A DNA stretch of 64,000 nucleotides from assembly GCA_933207985.1 (NCBI GenBank), contig OW240914.1, positions 207,977,915 through 208,041,914 on the forward strand. Reading direction: 5' to 3'. The notes under the pieces are model-generated. The model worked only from the letters and a program-made list of their open reading frames with translations. It did not search any database and had not been told where the DNA came from. Source of the stretch: Pelobates cultripes. Its lineage: Eukaryota > Chordata > Amphibia > Anura > Pelobatidae. Of this stretch, positions 21,548 through 32,770 are shown in pieces (the first letter of the stretch is position 1; each line of letters starts with the position of its first letter). The position numbers and the translations under genes were made by a program.

Positions 21548-22087
21548 CTTGACTAATCAAAGCGTGCCACTAGTTCAGGACAGATGAATAGAGGAGGTAT
21601 AAGGAAGGAGGGGAAAAAGAGTGTCTACAGTGCTCGACTGCCACGAGAACTTGAGCCCCGTGCGTCTTCCCCAAACGTAGACTAGTCACGGAGATCCGCC
21701 CACCCGGGGTGATGGTCACGGACAGGAGCGAATGAGCGTGGGTGACTAACACAGCTCTGGGCAACAGGCACAGGAGAGATAAAGCACAAAAGAAAAGATG
21801 AACGTGGCTGCACTAATTAGAAGACATTTGCAAAAATCACAAACATATAAATGAGCATAAACTCCGGAGTCCAGAACTAACCACACAATACACACACACA
21901 CACCAAGGGTACCCACGCTGTAACAACAATTGAACAAAAACCACAGAATGACAGAGAGTAAAATGGCCATGTACATGTTAATGACACCGGTGCCAAATAA
22001 TCGAAGTATAGCAATCCTCAGCCTCCACCCACCAGGCTGGTCCCGGTATAACCCAGGTATTAATGGGAGCACAGTAATAAACAAACA

Positions 22088-22358
22088 AAATCCCAGCCCC
22101 ACCGGCTGTAATGCATTCCCTGCCCGCTAGGCAGTCAAGCTAACTTAAAATCCCAGCCCCACCGGCTGTAAAGTCCCAGCCCCACCGGCTGTAAAATCCC
22201 AGCCCCACCGGCTGTAAAATCCCAGCCCCACCGGCTGTAAAGTCCCAGCCCAACCGGCTGTAAAATCCCAGCCCCACCGGCTGTAAAGTCCCAGCCCCAC
22301 CGGCTGTAAAGTCCCAGCCCCACCGGCTTTAAAATCCCAGCCCCACCGGCTGTAATGC
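22088..22358 (-). repeat. Ten-copy 23-bp hairpin repeat in the leader
   Basis: The unit contains CAGCCCCACCGGCTG on +, a 5-bp stem with a 5-nt loop. Ten copies are seen; the first and last are each followed by the same TGCCCGCTAGGCAGTCAAGC block, so a larger segment was duplicated. The sixth copy has one C-to-A change and the ninth ends CTTT. Confidence 0.9.
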
Positions 22359-22490
22359 GTCCCCTGCCCGCTAGGCAGTCAAGCAAACTTAAAAGAAGTA
22401 TGAGAAACACGCACCCACACATACAAACGAATACAGGAGGCAGATAGACAATTGACAGGTTCACCTTAAAAAGGCACACCGGATGAGTTA

Positions 22491-22498
22491 ATTACCTG
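22491..22498 (-). promoter_or_regulatory. Candidate viral splice donor
   Basis: On the - strand CAG/GTAAT lies about 175 nt past the PBS, a plausible donor for env mRNA. It matches the donor consensus well; use is not shown and the env acceptor was not located. Confidence 0.35.
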
Positions 22499-22670
22499 TC
22501 TCTAGTAGCCTTCTGGAAGCCGGAAGTGGACTCGGAGGCAGACCGACACAAAACAGGAGAATAACACAGGCAACAGCTGTATTATGGAGGTGATCAGGCT
22601 CCGCTTGTCCCACTTTCCAGAGGTCCGCTCCGGTCCGTTGGTTCCGGCCCTCCGAACCGGCCCTCCGGTG

Positions 22671-22688
22671 GCCCCACGTTGGGCGCCA
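22671..22688 (-). promoter_or_regulatory. Primer binding site, lysine tRNA type
   Basis: The - strand reads TGGCGCCCAACGTGGGGC, two bases after the 5' LTR. This matches the primer site complementary to the 3' end of tRNA-Lys1,2 as used by several beta-, lenti- and foamy viruses. Gammaretroviruses more often use proline or glutamine tRNA. Confidence 0.88.
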
Positions 22689-22690
22689 AT

Positions 22691-23199
22691 TGAAATGGAA
22701 AAATCAATTAAAGTATTGATTATTTCTTTGTGTATCTGCCCCTGGCCAAATCAATGAAACTATGCGTGCACGCTCCCTGAAGTAATTCACACCAGACACA
22801 GGTTCCAGGTTGTTGAATAACTTGAGGAAAGTTTATTCAGGGGGGACGGCAGGTCCCTTTTAAAGCAAAATTACATCATAAGCATTGTCAGAGATAACAT
22901 GGAATAATACATCAATAATTGGTTAGGTGTTAAGTGGTTGCTTCAATGCTCTGCCTACTGTAGGTGATGTCACCGGGGCCATGAGGGTCTCCCACGGTTT
23001 CCCAGCGCCATCTTGGTGCACGAGGTAGTTAGTCAATGTTAGGAAGGAGAAAGGGAAGGGGGGGGGAAAAGGAGCTAGAAGCTTCTAGCAGCCATCTTAA
23101 TTATAGCGTGTGTGCTTAGATATATATATATATCGTGAAATGAGTAAATAGACATTTTTCTCTAACTAGGAAATATGTGTAAACCTTATTTCCACAACA
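22691..23199 (-). repeat. 5' LTR of the provirus
   Basis: A 509-bp LTR nearly identical to 11287-11797 (three substitutions, a one-base G-run difference and one more single-base indel seen). It is the promoter end for the - strand provirus. Transcription would run away from exon C toward exon B, antisense to CRACR2A. Confidence 0.93.
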
Positions 23200-23204
23200 G
23201 TTTG
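23200..23204. repeat. Provirus target-site duplication, right
   Basis: GTTTG directly after the CA of the right LTR; pair of 11282-11286. A 5-bp duplication differs from the 4 bp typical of gammaretroviruses. Confidence 0.9.
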
Positions 23205-23773
23205 TATTAAAAGGAATGAATTATGTATAAATAATACATCTCATACTCTATTTGCACTGCTACCCCATGTTCCCTTCCATCCTACTTCTTTCCATTCTTT
23301 TCAATGAGAGAAATCACTACACAACCCATACAGGAATAAGAGGAGTGAGTAAGTGAGTTTCTTACTAGATGGAAAAAACATTTTTTTTCAAACAGAAAAG
23401 TCATGATCTAGATGTAAATCATGGGGGATACACTAAGTTCTAAATATTGTAACAGACCCTCTACCTGGCACAAAATAAAAAAAAGTCCCCAAATCAACAA
23501 TGCCTATTGAGTCATTGAAGAGCTGCTGAGGATATTGCCGAATCACTGGTAGCTGGATTATCATGAACTCATTTAATTACATTGCAAATATATAGTATAA
23601 ACAACATACAATTGTCAATATATGCTGCTTTGCACTGTATTTGTTCTGTATTGTACACAAAAAAGAAAGCACAAAAGTCAGATCTTCATCAAAGTAAGGT
23701 TGGACCCCTTGCATTACATCAAGTTCATCAAATACAGTATAAATATGCTTGTGATTCTTTACAGTTTTTATTA
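23205..23773. other. Intron, no feature seen
   Basis: A/T-rich intron between the provirus and the next element; no gene or repeat recognised. Confidence 0.55.
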
Positions 23774-25086
23774 TTAACCCCTTAGTGACCAGACCGTTTT
23801 TCAATTTTCTTACCGCTAAGGACCAGGGCTGCTTTTACATTTCTGGGGTGTTTGTGTTTAGCTGTAATTTTCCTCTCAATCTTTTACTGTACCCACACAT
23901 ATTGTATACAGTTTTTCTCACCATTAAATGGTCTTTCTAGAGATATCATTATTTTCATCATATCATATAATTTACTATAAAAAACTGATAAAATATGATG
24001 AAAATGTTTTAAAAAACACACTTTTTCTAACTCTGACCCCCAAAATCTGTTACGCATCTACAACCGCCAAAAAACACCTGTTCTAAATAGCTTCTAAATT
24101 TTGTCCTGAGTTTAGAAGTACCCAATGTTAACATGTTCTTGCAAGTTATAGAGCCATAACTTAGTACAAGTTGGACATTGCTGTTTCAAAATATATATTT
24201 TTAAAATTTATTAATAGTGACATTGTAACACTGTAAACTGTCATAAATCTCTGAATCACACCTCACATGTAGACAACCCAGGGTATTCAATATGGGCTAT
24301 GTCCAGTTTTTTATAGTAGCCACTTAGTCACAAACACTGGCAAAAGTTAGCATTTATATACGTTTGTGTGTTAAAAATGCAAAAACAATTATGAACGCTA
24401 ACTTTGGCCAGTGTTTGTGACTAAGTGGCTACTAATTTGCAATACCTTGGGTTGTCTTCTTTTGCAAATGGTATGCCATCATGGCGGTAAGTCTCTTTCC
24501 TGGGCTACCATACGCTCTCAAAGGCAACATAACCAATCTGGCAAATTTCAATGTGAAAAAATGGAAAATCAAGCCATATACTTGACCCTTTAACTTTTAA
24601 AACCACTATAAAACCTGTACATGGGGGGTACTGTTATACTCAGGAGACTTTGCTGAACACAAATATTAGTGTTTTGAAACAGTAAAACGTATCACAACAA
24701 TGATACTGTTTGTGTGTGAAAAATGCAAAAAACTTAACTTTCACTGACCGTATCATCACTGTGATATGATATGTTTTACAGTTTTAAAACACTGGTATTT
24801 GTGTTCAGCAAAGTCTTCAGAGTATAACAGTACCCCCCATGTACAGGTTTTAGGGTATCATGGAAAGTTACAGGGTTTAATACAGTGCTAGCAAATTAAA
24901 TTCTCTGGACTTTCAGTCTGGGTTGTCAGGCAATGAATAAAATTACTTAATTATGTAAAAATATTACATAAAAATGCACATATAATTTAAATATATATAT
25001 ACATATTTATTAAATTATTTATGTAATTATGTATATGGATATATATATTTATTTTGTATTATCTTTATTTATTTATATATGCAAAG

Positions 25087-25123
<37 letters not shown>

Positions 25124-25212
25124 TCAAAATACAGTTAGAACAAAATTCCACGGACCTTAAGAACCATTTTTGTCTGACGTACCTAGTACGTCCGTGGTCC
25201 TTAAGGAGTTAA
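23774..25212. mobile_element. TTAA-flanked element made of long hairpins (type A)
   Basis: It starts TTAACCCCTTAGTGACC and ends GGTCCTTAAGGAGTTAA, inverted termini with TTAA at 23774-23777 and 25209-25212. Inside are a 37-bp inverted repeat (24315-24351/24397-24433, one mismatch) and a ~100-bp inverted repeat (24609-24852). (AT)n lies at 25088-25119. No transposase. TTAA target use suggests Kolobok or piggyBac mobilisation. Confidence 0.75.
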
Positions 25213-26602
25213 AGGAACAATATAAGGTCAGGAACACAAACATCTATTCCTGACCCTAATGTGTTAAAACCACCATCTAGCCCCCCCACTCCCTCCGCTC
25301 CTCTTGTTTCCCTAAATATAGTAAAATCTTTTTGTATTCAAGTCTGCAGCTGCTGCATCTGCACCTGATTTGCATGCTCGGCTGACATCATCAGAAGTTG
25401 TGGTCTGATGAAATTACAAAGTGTTTCTAAATCCAATATGCCCAAATAGTGTTTTTAAATGGCAAAGTCTCCCAGGGACCATAGTCACATGGCAGGAGAC
25501 AATGGCAATAAGTCCTCTCCAGGCACAAGTGGCGAAGGGCACTTTGTCACATCTGCATACCATACAATATAAAGCACAGGAATTTGAGACTTATCAATCA
25601 CCACATGGTGGCAGAAATGAAACCAAATGCATCCGGCAAGATGCACATTTGCAATTTATGATTCACTTGCTTTTTGCAAGTGAATTGATAATTCGAATAA
25701 GTATTTTCCCACTGGCGCCTGGGTTAATTATGTAGCAGCTGGCTGGAACTTGCTAGCAAGCACCACATTACAAAAGTGATTAAATGAAAAATTAATTAAA
25801 AATACCATGGGGGTCGATAAAACCCCCATATTAATATAGTGTTTTTTGCCCTTAACTGACACTACCTGCCGTATGGCCTGTCTGCTAAATGCTTAAACCT
25901 AGAAACTGGGTGCTTCCCAGTCACTTAAAATAGTCTCATCCCATAGGGATGGAACCTGAGAAATAGCAGGGGGACATAGTCTTCCTGTGAGCATCAGATG
26001 GAGGCTGATATAAATATGCATGAAGACCTAGGTCCTGTCTGACCTCCACCCATGGGCTACAGGTGAGGGGCCTAATATTAATGATAAATTAGGGCAGCTA
26101 GTGTCCCCCCCGGTAAGTAGATTGGATGTTTTATTTGTAATCTGGGCTCAGACCTCAACTATCTAGTGGCCCAGCCCGGCTAAAATCTGGACCAAATTCA
26201 GGCCCATTAATTACCTGATTTACACAATCTGTACATTGTTGTATTCCATCAACAATGCCTGGAGTTTGCTGTCCAAATGGCTCTGTGTGCAGCTGTAAGG
26301 TTTTGCCCCATTCGGTATGGGGCCGTTTGGACTTTGGTGAACAACTCTGTAACTTCAGCTTAATGTAGATGTTCTGGTGTCTATAGCATGTCCCTGCAGG
26401 CATTTTAATGTAATGTTCAGAGAAGAGGCAGTGTTTACCTTACTGACTAGGAACCCCTGTAATAGCAATCACTCAGAAGGCCACTAGAGGTGCTTCCTGT
26501 GTCAATGCTGCACATTTGTTCAGTGTTTACATGCTTTGCATGGAGCCACTAAATGTTCCACATAAATATGCATTGATTTAATTAATCTCTATGTTCCTTT
26601 AA
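25209..26602. mobile_element. T2-like MITE, long form
   Basis: It starts TTAAAGGAACAATATAAGG and ends CTATGTTCCTTTAA, with TTAA at both ends (25209-25212, 26599-26602). The first ~80 bp match the MITE at 62514-63056 (GACCCTAATGTGTTAAAACC versus GACCCTATTATGTTAAAACC). It shares its left TTAA with the element before it. Confidence 0.7.
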
Positions 26603-27349
26603 TAAAGATTAATAAATCTTCTCAACAAAAATTTGTGCAAATAAACTCATAAAGTGTTTTCAATCAATGAGCAATCCAATAATCAATATTTTAACAATAT
26701 ATTGTAATCTTGTACTGTTCAAAGTGTTTATGGTACCAAACAAAAGAGGTTGTGTCTCTTTAAAAAACAAAAATAAAAGTAAAACTGTGTTACACCCTTT
26801 TATACCTTTAAATGTTACTCAGATCACGCTTTAGTGTTTGTAAAGACATTAATTGGCCAACAAGAAACAAAAAAAACCAACAAAATTAAAACAATTTTAG
26901 AATCAGTAAAAAGAGCTTATCTTCATCCAAAATGTGTTTTACCTTGAAGAATTCCTTAGTCACTAACTGGCAATCTTACTGATTTCAAAAGTCTCTTTCT
27001 GTCTTAAAATTTTGTCTGCACTGTTATTTTTTTTAAGTTTTGTCTTTGAGGTTTCTACCAAAACTAAAGAGCGATCTGAATAACATTAAATGGTATAAAC
27101 GTGTTCTCTTTTAAGTTGCACCATAAGCTCTTTAAATAGTACAATGTCACAATATTTTCAAAAATGTATTATGGAATTGTACATTCAGTGGAAACTCTTT
27201 ATGTGTGTATCTGCACAGATTTGCATAAATAAGCACTTTTTATTGGGATAACCAAGAGTTATTAGTCTTAATTAAGATTATGTCACACTAAGCACTCCAC
27301 CAATCCAACACATAAATTTGAAGTTAATAATGGAATAACGTTAAGGTGT
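26603..27349. other. Intron, no feature seen
   Basis: A/T-rich sequence without recognised genes or repeats. Confidence 0.5.
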
Positions 27350-27689
27350 TTAACCCCTTAAGGACACAGCTTCAGAAGCTTGACTTACGCTTAATGACAC
27401 AAGCAATTTTTGCATTTTCTTGCTGTTTGCGTTCAACTGCAATTTGCATCTCTCTCATTTATTGCACCGACACATATTATATACTGTTTTTTAAAGGACA
27501 GAAAGGGCTTTAATTTGATATAACATATATATATATATATATAAATGCTTACTTATTATAAAAAAATACAGAAAAATGCAAAAAAAATGAAAAATATTGT
27601 TTTTTTTTACAGTTTTTGCAATAATAATGTGTGCATAATTAGTGCAGGTTAAGGAAAGTAATTAAAGATAAATTTATTTATTTGTTCTG

Positions 27690-30330
27690 ATTTACAGAAT
27701 ATATAATGTGTCTGGGATTTTAAGTTTTTTTTGGTAGTTACAGGTCACAAAGCACAAGGAGTAAAATAAAATTTTAATGTGGAGCGATTTTAGAATTTGG
27801 TATGTTTGTCTTGTAAGCTTAATAGCCATAAAAGAAAACAAAATTGCCACACAAAAGTATATATTTATATAAAGTAGACATCACGGGCTATTTACCTAAG
27901 GTTGTTTTGACACTTTCTACGTAGCCATTTCACCGCCAACCTCTGCTAAATATTGGAGTAAAATTGTGTTCTTTTTGGTTTTTGGCACACAAACTTATAA
28001 CAGAGAAATTCTCGTGTATATTTTGTAAAGTTGGTGTGTGCTATTCCTGTACAAAGTTTTATTTTGTGTTCAGTTACATCTGCTGAGTAAAATGACACCC
28101 CCATTGTATGTCTTTTGCACTATTTCGTGAAGTTACAGTGCCATACAGGATACCTGTCCTTTTCAGTATTCACAGTAGAATGTTGAGAGATGAATTTAAT
28201 GAGCCTTAGCTTCCATTTGGGGTATTATAACAGTTTGACTGTTCAAAAAACCCCCACAAAGGCCTACCATTTGTAAAAGTAGACACTCCAGGGTATCTTA
28301 TAAGGTGCATATTGTGCCTTAACATGCCCCCATTTTTTCACCAATATATGCCAAAGTATGTGGTAAAAATAATTTTGTGCATTTTTTACATACGGATTGC
28401 ATTTTTGCTGGGCGTTTTGTATATTTCATATGTGCCACTAAGTTCAAACCCCCCAAATTATGCTCAGCTAAGTCTTCTGAGTAAAATGACACCCCATATG
28501 AATGTCTTTGGCACTATTTCGTGAAGCTACAGTGCCATATAGGAGACCTGTCCTTTACAGTATTCACAGTAGAATTTTGAGAGATGGATTTAATGAGCCT
28601 TAGCTTCCATTTGGGGTATTATAACAGTTTGACTGTTCAAAAAACCCCCACAAAGGCCTACCATTTGTAAAAGTAGACACTCCAGGGTATCTCATAAGGT
28701 GCATATTGTGCCTTAACATACCCCCATTTTTTCACCAATATATGCCAAAGTATGTGGTAAAAAAAATATTTTGTGCATTTTTTACATACGGATTGCATTT
28801 TTGCTGGGCGTTTTGTATATTTCATATGTGCCACTAAGTTCAAACCTCCCAAATTATGCTCAGCTAAGTCTTTGGAGTAAAAATACACCCCCAATGAATG
28901 TCTTTGTCACTATTTTGTGAAGCTACAGTGCCATATAGGAGACCAAGCCATATCCGTTTTTACCAAACTTTGAATTTTGACGCTGGGCCTATGTGCAATT
29001 TCCAAGCATCTTCGCAGGTTTTAAATTCAATCTACCCCACAAAGGCCTACCATTTCTTAAAGTAGACACCCCAGGGTGTTTCAAAAGGTATAGTTTGAAC
29101 CTTAGCGTGGGATCATTTTTCCGCTAGCTTGTACCAGATGTAGTGGTAATAAGCGTTTTTTCTGCCTTTTTGACATACAAAGTGAGTTTGCACAGTATAT
29201 TTTGCAAACCTTATGTGTGCTACGACTGTATAATACTTCATATGTTGCTCAGCTATGTCGGCTGAGTACAGCAATACCCCCGTATGTACCTTTGCCAGGT
29301 ATGTGTGGACATCGGAGGGGCACATTTGGGACACAGCCATTCCAGTTTTTTTCAAACTTTGAATTTTTATGCTGTGCCTATGTCCCATTTTAGAGTATTT
29401 TACCAGGCTATATAATCCAAATTACCCCATAAAGCCATACCATTTCTTAAAGAAGACATCCCAGGGTATTTCAAAAGGCATATTTTGAACCTTAGCGTGG
29501 GATCATTTTTCCGCTAGCTTGTACCAAGTGTAGTGGTAATAAGCATTTTTTCTGCTTTTTTGACATACAAAGTGAGTTTGCGCAGCATATTTTGCAACCC
29601 TTATGTGTACTATGACTGTATAATACTTCATATGTTGCTCAGCTATGTCGGCTGAGTACAGCAATACCCCCGTATGTACCTTTGCCAGGTATGTGTGGAC
29701 ATCGGAGGGGCACATTTGGGACACAGCCATTCCAGTTTTTTTCAAACTTTGAATTTTTATGCTGTGCCTATGTCCCATTTTAGAGTATTTTACCAGGCTA
29801 TATAATCCAAATTCCCCATAAAGCCATACCATTTCTTAAAGAAGACATCCCAGGGTATTTCAAAAGGCATATTTTGAACCTTAGTGTGGGATCATTTTTC
29901 CGCTAGCTTGTACCAAGTGTAGTGGTAATAAGCATTTTTTCTGCCTTTTTGACATACAAAGTGAGTTTGCGCAGCATATTTTGCAAACCTTATGTGTGCT
30001 ATGACTGTATAATACTTCATATGTTGCTCAGCTATGTCGGCTGAGTACAGCAATACCCCCGTATGTACCTTTGCCAGGTATATGTGGATGTTGAAGGGGC
30101 GCATTTGAGACGCAGCCATTCAGTTTTTTTCTAACTTTGAAGTTTTACGCTGTGTCCATGTTCCAATTTGGAATAGTTTAGACGGTTGGTTATTGAAACT
30201 TGCCCACAAACACATACTATTTATTAAAGATTACGCCCTGGGGTAATTCAAAAGGCATATTTTGAACCTTGGCGTGGGATACTTTTTTCTCTAGTTTGTT
30301 CCAGGTGTAGTGGTAATGAGCGTTTTTAAA
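27690..30330. repeat. ~390-bp tandem array inside the TTAA element
   Basis: An anchor (GAGTAAAATGAC or GAGTACAGCAATACC) recurs at 28085, 28479, 28875, 29264, 29654 and 30043, spaced 394, 396, 389, 390 and 389 bp. The first units resemble one another closely and the last three do too, with more divergence between groups. Each of the later units has a - strand open frame with similar translation. Confidence 0.88.
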
Positions 30331-31175
30331 ATGTATTTTTTTACTTTTTATAACTTTTTTACTTTTAAAAACTAGTTTTTAAACTTTTGTTTTGCTTATA
30401 AATTTTTTTTAAACTTTCCTGAACTTTCTTAAAACTTTTTTACAGATTTAACATTTTTCTAAGCTATTTTTTTTTACTGTTAACCCCTAACTAGCAGTAC
30501 GCAGCACTAACAGTAAATTTCCCATTTTCCCATAACTCCCACCCACCCCAGCTAGCAAAATATATAGTTATAAAATATTTAAATTAATTAATTAAATAAA
30601 TTGAACCCCTGAGGGTTAAAAAAATAAATAAAAGTTAATCCTCAGGGGTTAAAAATAATTAGATCACAGTATAATACTGTGATCTCTATTTGATCGCTGT
30701 AGGCAGTGATCGACTGGCAGGGAAGGGGTTAATTTTTATTTGGACTAGGTAAAGTGTGTTTTTTTGTTTTTATTACTTAAATGTTATTAAAACATTTTTT
30801 AAGCTTAATTTTTAACTTTTTAAAATTTCTTTTAAAACTTTTTTTTAACGTTAACCCCTAGTTAGCCTAACGTCAAATCCCCCAATTCCCCACTAACTTC
30901 CACCTACCCCAGCTATCTAAATATATAATTTAAAAATAATTTAATTAATTAATTTAATTAATTTAACCCCTGAGGGTTAAAAAAAAAAAAATTAACCCTC
31001 AGGGGTTAAAAAAAAAAATCAGATCATAGTAAAATGTAATCCCTGCCAATTGATCACTGTAGTCAGTGATCAATTGGCAGGGAAGGGGTTAATTTTTTAT
31101 TAAAATGGGTAAGGGGGGGGACACTTTAAATAAACTTTATTTTTTTTAACAGCAGGGGGCAGGATCAGCACTGAT

Positions 31176-31457
31176 CCGGCTCCCTGCACTTCACACAGAA
31201 CCCGGAAGTGCAGGGAGCCGGTAGGTGAGTATCAGAGCACATGTGCTCGCTCCGACTTGTGGTCAGAGCGAGCACATGTGCTGGGCAGCTTGACCGGGTG
31301 CTCCCGGTATGCCTCCAATGCAGAGGCATACCGGGAGCACCATTAACCCCGCGATCGCCGCGATAGCGGCGATCCGGGGTTAATTTTACCGCGTGACGGA
31401 CGAGGTCCGTCACCCGTCGTTAAGGGTCTCCCCTGCGTGACGGACCTCGTCCGTCAC
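31176..31457. repeat. Chain of five GC-rich hairpins
   Basis: Stems: 31176-31192/31205-31221 (17 bp perfect); 31236-31256/31262-31282 (21 bp, one mismatch); 31297-31314/31324-31341 (18 bp perfect); 31345-31361/31366-31381; and two 21-base palindromes, 31394-31414 and 31437-31457, each with a 9-bp stem GTGACGGAC and each the exact reverse complement of the other. Confidence 0.93.
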
Positions 31458-31594
31458 CCGTCCTGAAGGGGTTAAGCAGCTAATCAAAATGATTGTTTAC
31501 ATAATCACTGAATTATAATTTTAAGCACCTTTAAAACGTGTATAACCTCCCACCATTTCAAATAACTCTGTAAGTGTTTAGGCATTTTTATGTA

Positions 31595-31998
31595 TTACTG
31601 TGATGGGATTCCAGCATGGTCAAAATTTAGTAGGCCAAAATCTCCACATGGCATATGCTAATTAGTATCTGATTACAAACAGTTGGATGAGTCATCAGTA
31701 TACTGAGCATGTGTGGAAGTGGATAGTAAAATCCTTTGTCTTCAACAAGCCATGTGGTCTGCCATATAAGGTGATCCTGTGTGCTGATTGGTCTGAGGAA
31801 TATAGGAGGGGTTATACTGTATGGGAGGAGATATGCTGTTAACAAAAGTCTCATGCACCAGGTATTTGTCTCTCAGAAATTTGGAACAGGAGTTCATCTG
31901 AGACCCGATCGGTAATGTGAATAAAGGCCTCTTACTTCCTGAAGACTTGTGTCCATATCTCTGTGTTTGGCTTCTGCATGCTTACACTGCTACATTAC
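31595..31998 (+). mobile_element. Solo LTR with 4-bp target duplication
   Basis: The LTR is 31599-31994 (396 bp), starting TGTGATGGGATT and ending CACTGCTACA. It is flanked by TTAC on both sides (31595-31598, 31995-31998). It has a CATATAAGG TATA-like box near 31765, ATTGG near 31788 and AATAAA near 31919. No internal retroviral sequence is attached. A 4-bp duplication fits a class I or foamy-type element. It is unrelated to the provirus LTR. Confidence 0.8.
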
Positions 31999-32770
31999 AA
32001 GTTTAAAAAGATAGCAGAATTATTATTATTTTATTATTTATATTGTGACAATAGATTCCGTGGCTCTGTACAATGGGTATGATGCTTTTACTAAGTAAAT
32101 TGACTTTAAGCAAAAATCATATTTTAGAAACACATACACTTTAAACAAACAGTTTTAGTAAAACCGTATTTTATCCCCTGCTGCCCTTTTATTGTCCCAC
32201 AGAAAGATGTTTACAATAATAGTAATTACACACATTGATTTGAACTGCACTTATTCTTAATTCTTTATTTTCAAAATATTTTATCTATTATTTATTTATT
32301 TTTTTAAATTTAAAAGCCTGTAGTTTTTTCATTAGAGACATTTCAGTATTCCATAAACAAAATTACTACCTAATGCATCTGAACAAAGCTGTGTGGGTGA
32401 AGATTAATGGAACACTTTTAGTTTTTATCATCCAGGAAATTCACTTTAATTGAATCTTTGTATAAAAATAAACTTCAAAATACATAAAGAGCAGCAACTC
32501 TATATAGAACCTCTTATAAACGACTTAGCAAACAGTAATGTTTTCATAGTGTTCTGAAATGCTTTTAGCAAGAGTGGGAGATGAAAAAAGAAGTCTATAA
32601 TATTTGCTATGTAGGTTTGAAAAGTTTGACCAACCACTGTGTTCTTAAATTTCCTTTTAACTTTACAGTATAGACTAAAAAATACAATGAGTATGATATA
32701 TATTAGCTATGTATGTTTTTCCCGACAGGCATTTAATATTTAACTAACACAATACTAATACAAAAGGAAT
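31999..32770. other. Intron, no feature seen
   Basis: A/T-rich intron; no gene or clear repeat. Confidence 0.5.

Larger units (their letters stand above)
21548..22670 (-). other. Provirus 5' leader
   Basis: About 1.1 kb between PBS and gag. It holds ten hairpin-forming 23-bp repeats, a candidate splice donor and a 114-codon open frame (22135-22479) that largely translates the repeat after a hydrophobic start; I do not call that a gene. An RNA packaging signal is expected here but not identified. Confidence 0.7.
11287..23199 (-). mobile_element. Young gamma-like endogenous retrovirus, antisense in CRACR2A intron
   Basis: This is a complete provirus of about 11.9 kb. It has two TG...CA LTRs (11287-11797 and 22691-23199), a 5-bp target duplication GTTTG (11282-11286, 23200-23204), a PBS, long leader, gag, pol in the gag frame after a TAG, env, and a polypurine tract. 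The LTRs differ by about three substitutions and two one-base indels over ~510 bp, so the insertion is recent in evolutionary terms. pol and env are fully open; gag has one break. pol (RT, RNase H, GPY/F-bearing integrase) and env type resemble gammaretrovirus-related class I elements of fish and amphibians. It lies opposite to the host gene. Confidence 0.95.
27350..31475. mobile_element. TTAA-flanked element with tandem array and hairpin chain (type B)
   Basis: It starts TTAACCCCTTAAGGACAC and ends GTCCTGAAGGGGTTAA, with TTAA at 27350-27353 and 31472-31475. The left half is a ~390-bp tandem array. The right third holds two repeated TTAACCCCTGAGGGTTAA-type inverted blocks (near 30600-30655 and 30960-31008) and then five successive hairpins (31176-31457). 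The shared ends suggest relation to the element at 23774-25212. No transposase seen. Confidence 0.75.

Noticed and set aside
22135..22479. 114-codon frame in the provirus leader, as an accessory gene
   Set aside because: Most of it is the translated 23-bp hairpin repeat; only the first ~45 residues are unique and have no recognised domain.
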